Below are positions 62,033-64,000 of a stretch of 64,000 nt of DNA, one piece after another; the first letter of the stretch is position 1; each line of letters begins with the position of its first letter. The translations under genes were made by a program, and so were the position numbers. The stretch is from positions 506,965 to 570,964 of the forward strand of contig NW_006281107.1 of NCBI RefSeq assembly GCF_000203795.2, written 5' to 3'. The DNA is from Batrachochytrium dendrobatidis JAM81. Taxonomy: Eukaryota; Chytridiomycota; Chytridiomycetes; Rhizophydiales. Below the pieces are notes generated by a model. That model did no database searches. It saw only the letters and a list, made by a program, of their open reading frames with translations, and was not told the DNA's origin.

Positions 62033-64000
62033 ATGGCAAGCCAAATGAGCACTCTTTCTGATATCGGAACACTTTCCCAGCTAGGCGGTGAGATGGACAG
62101 ACGATCGGGTCTTAACAGTAATATGCAGTCCGAGGTCGATCTTCCCGCCAATGTCCGGAATGTTTTTGATGCAAGAGACTTGCTTGATCATCCTAACGGC
62201 ACTGCTAATCCATCTGCCCGTTCTGTCGGCTTGAGTAGATTTTCTGAAGCCATTCCCAGAGTTATTGACGAGACTGCTGAGGAAGTCCGCAAGACGTTTG
62301 AAGACTTTTTAACAAGGTATTTGGCCAATCGTAACTCAAAGTGCTTGCAGTGGTTATTAGTAGTCTTTGAAATCATGACTTGAACAAATATCCATTAATG
62401 ACTGGATGGAATCTATGCAGTCTCAGTCTTGCTAATGTAAACCATCATATTGCTACTCCAATCTATATTGAATGATAGATTTCAAGATGAAGAAACCAAT
62501 ACGAATATATATCTGGAGCAGATCAGACATCTCAGTGATAATGAAACTGCTACTGTCTATGTCGACTTTATGCATCTGAGCAACTTTAACGAGATTCTCG
62601 CTGAAACTATCCGTCAGCAACACTACCGGTAAATTGCGTTTACCAGCCAATGTTTATTCTATTTGTTGACAATTGGCTTTATTTTACTCATGTTTTATTC
62701 ATTTTTTGCTAGTATGGAGCCTTATTTGCGCAAGGCCGTGCAGAATCTAGTAGCCATTCATGCTCCCTATTATGTTCGTATCCGGACTGGAGGTCAGGCT
62801 CAAGAAAACGGACAAAGTAGAGAATTTTGGCTTAGCTGGTATGGCATGAATGAAACTAAAAAGTAGGTCGACTTTTTGGCTAGATTTTTTGTAATTTGTA
62901 TTACCAGTCGTTGATGAAACGATTTTGCCGTGCATGCACATATTTTGTATTTTATAATAAGATCTGGGTGTATCAAGACCATGTGATATGAATTGTAATA
63001 TCTAATTTTTATATTTAATGCACTGCCATATCATTTTTTTACTCAAAGATTAAGAGCACTCAAGATGGATTGTCACAGTCAGCTGGTTACTATTTCTGGC
63101 ACCGTTACTCGAACTTCCGAGGTTCGACCCGAACTTCTTTACGGCACTTTTATTTGTAACGAGTGCGGTAGCTTAATCAACGATGTTGAGCAAGCATTTA
63201 AATACACCGAGGTAGACATATACTATATTTCTATTATTGATTTCTATTTACAAGTAATGATGATCTAATCTACATTGCAATGATATGGTGTATTTGAAAC
63301 AATAAGCCTACAACGTGTTTTCAGCTTGAATGTGGTAATCGATCCAACTTTACTCTTTCTACCGAATCCAGTAAATTTGTGGACTGGCAAAAAATCAGAA
63401 TTCAGGAGAATGCTGACGAAGTGCCTGGCGGTGCAATGCCTCGTAGTTTGGATGTGATTTTGAGAAACGAGATTGTTGAACGTGCCAAGGCTGGAGACAA
63501 GATTATTATTACTGGCATGCCAATTGTCGTTCCAGATGTATCTCAGTTGATTGGTGGGTAGTCTATACAACACTGCATATTTGATCTACGCATTTGTTTA
63601 ATTAACCAAAATGCTATTTATGGCATTTTTTGAATGATTAGGTAATCGCGTCGAGTCTCGCCGAGACAACTCTGGCGGTCGTCCAAAAGGTTTATTTGAT
63701 TGATGACAAACTATTCTGTACTAATGTGTGTTTAATTTATACCTGAATCTCACACTTGTAATAATAGATGGATTTGGCCAAGATGGTGTTACTGGTCTCA
63801 AAGCACTTGGCGTGCGTGAACTGACGTACAAAATGGTGTTTCTTGCTAGCTTTGTTCAGCCTAGAGAAATGCGCAATGCATTGAATGCCTTGCATGATAT
63901 GAATGACGAAGAGGATCCTGCTGCTGCTGCTATTGCCCAGTTTTCTGCAGATCAGCTTGATGAAATTCGTGTTATGCACCAAGATCGCCGTATATACCAA
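62033..64000 (+). CDS. MCM6: replicative helicase subunit Mcm6 (5' part, truncated by window)
   Basis: Subunit of the MCM2-7 helicase. Exons in view: 62033-62315, 62479-62628, 62713-62862, 63049-63211, 63307-63553, 63642-63689 and 63768 to the window edge. The N-terminal domain is recognisable from EPYLRKAVQNLV, ISGTVTRTSEVRPELLYGTF, DWQKIRIQE, MPRSLDVILRNEIVERAKAGD, VVPDVSQLIG and LKALGVRELTYKMVFLASF, which are Mcm6-type. Using the acceptor before 63307 rather than the later one restores the second cysteine pair (TTCFQLECGNRSNF) of the zinc finger whose first pair is in FICNECGS. The AAA+ domain lies beyond the window. Confidence 0.95.

Overview
The window is AT-rich, intron-dense nuclear DNA from an early-diverging fungus, most likely a chytrid. 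A velvet-domain regulator, a fungal lineage marker, sits beside genes that are usually missing from Dikarya: FIBP, MERIT40/BABAM1 and a FANCA-like protein. A large centrin-binding SFI1 scaffold fits a centriole-bearing, zoosporic organism. Introns are mostly 50-110 nt. For most genes I chose splice sites by hand from GT/AG signals, phase and family conservation, and the joined lengths come out as whole codons. The species placement is inference.

Layout, left to right. 1-1426 is gene-free apart from an old TA-flanked element and a hairpin. Then come RPC19 (+), tRNA-Glu(CTC) (-), a single-exon secreted protein (+) between two direct copies of a ~340-bp element, LSM3 (-), ELP3 (-), ATG12 (+), RPT3 (-) head-to-head with RAD50 (+), a mitochondrial dehydrogenase kinase (-), TFB4 (-) head-to-head with FIBP (+), BABAM1/MERIT40 (-) head-to-head with RET2/delta-COP (+), a 1694-aa protein I do not recognise (-) head-to-head with PRP31 (+), AP-1 mu (+), a FANCA-like protein (+), a velvet protein (+), a BSDC1-like BSD protein (-), PSMD9/NAS2 (-), a monoglyceride-lipase-like hydrolase (+), an SFI1-like protein (+) and the 5' part of MCM6 (+), cut by the window end.

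Most genes are eukaryotic housekeeping: transcription (RPC19, TFB4), mRNA splicing and decay (LSM3, PRP31), tRNA modification (ELP3), the proteasome (RPT3, PSMD9), vesicle coats (RET2, AP-1 mu), autophagy (ATG12), and DNA replication and repair (MCM6, RAD50, MERIT40-like, FANCA-like). They are not an operon. Four divergent pairs share start-to-start gaps of only 86-133 bp and so probably use bidirectional promoters.

Nearly every longer intergenic gap holds a non-coding element of one family, bounded by imperfect terminal inverted repeats related to CAGCCGTATTCACGTAAA and often flanked by TA. I count ten copies in 64 kb. Two are a near-identical 377-bp pair in inverted orientation, and two are a ~340-bp pair in direct orientation around the secreted-protein gene. 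The best follow-up points are the FANCA- and MERIT40-like genes, the unidentified 1694-aa protein, the element family, and three introns that appear to use GC donors.
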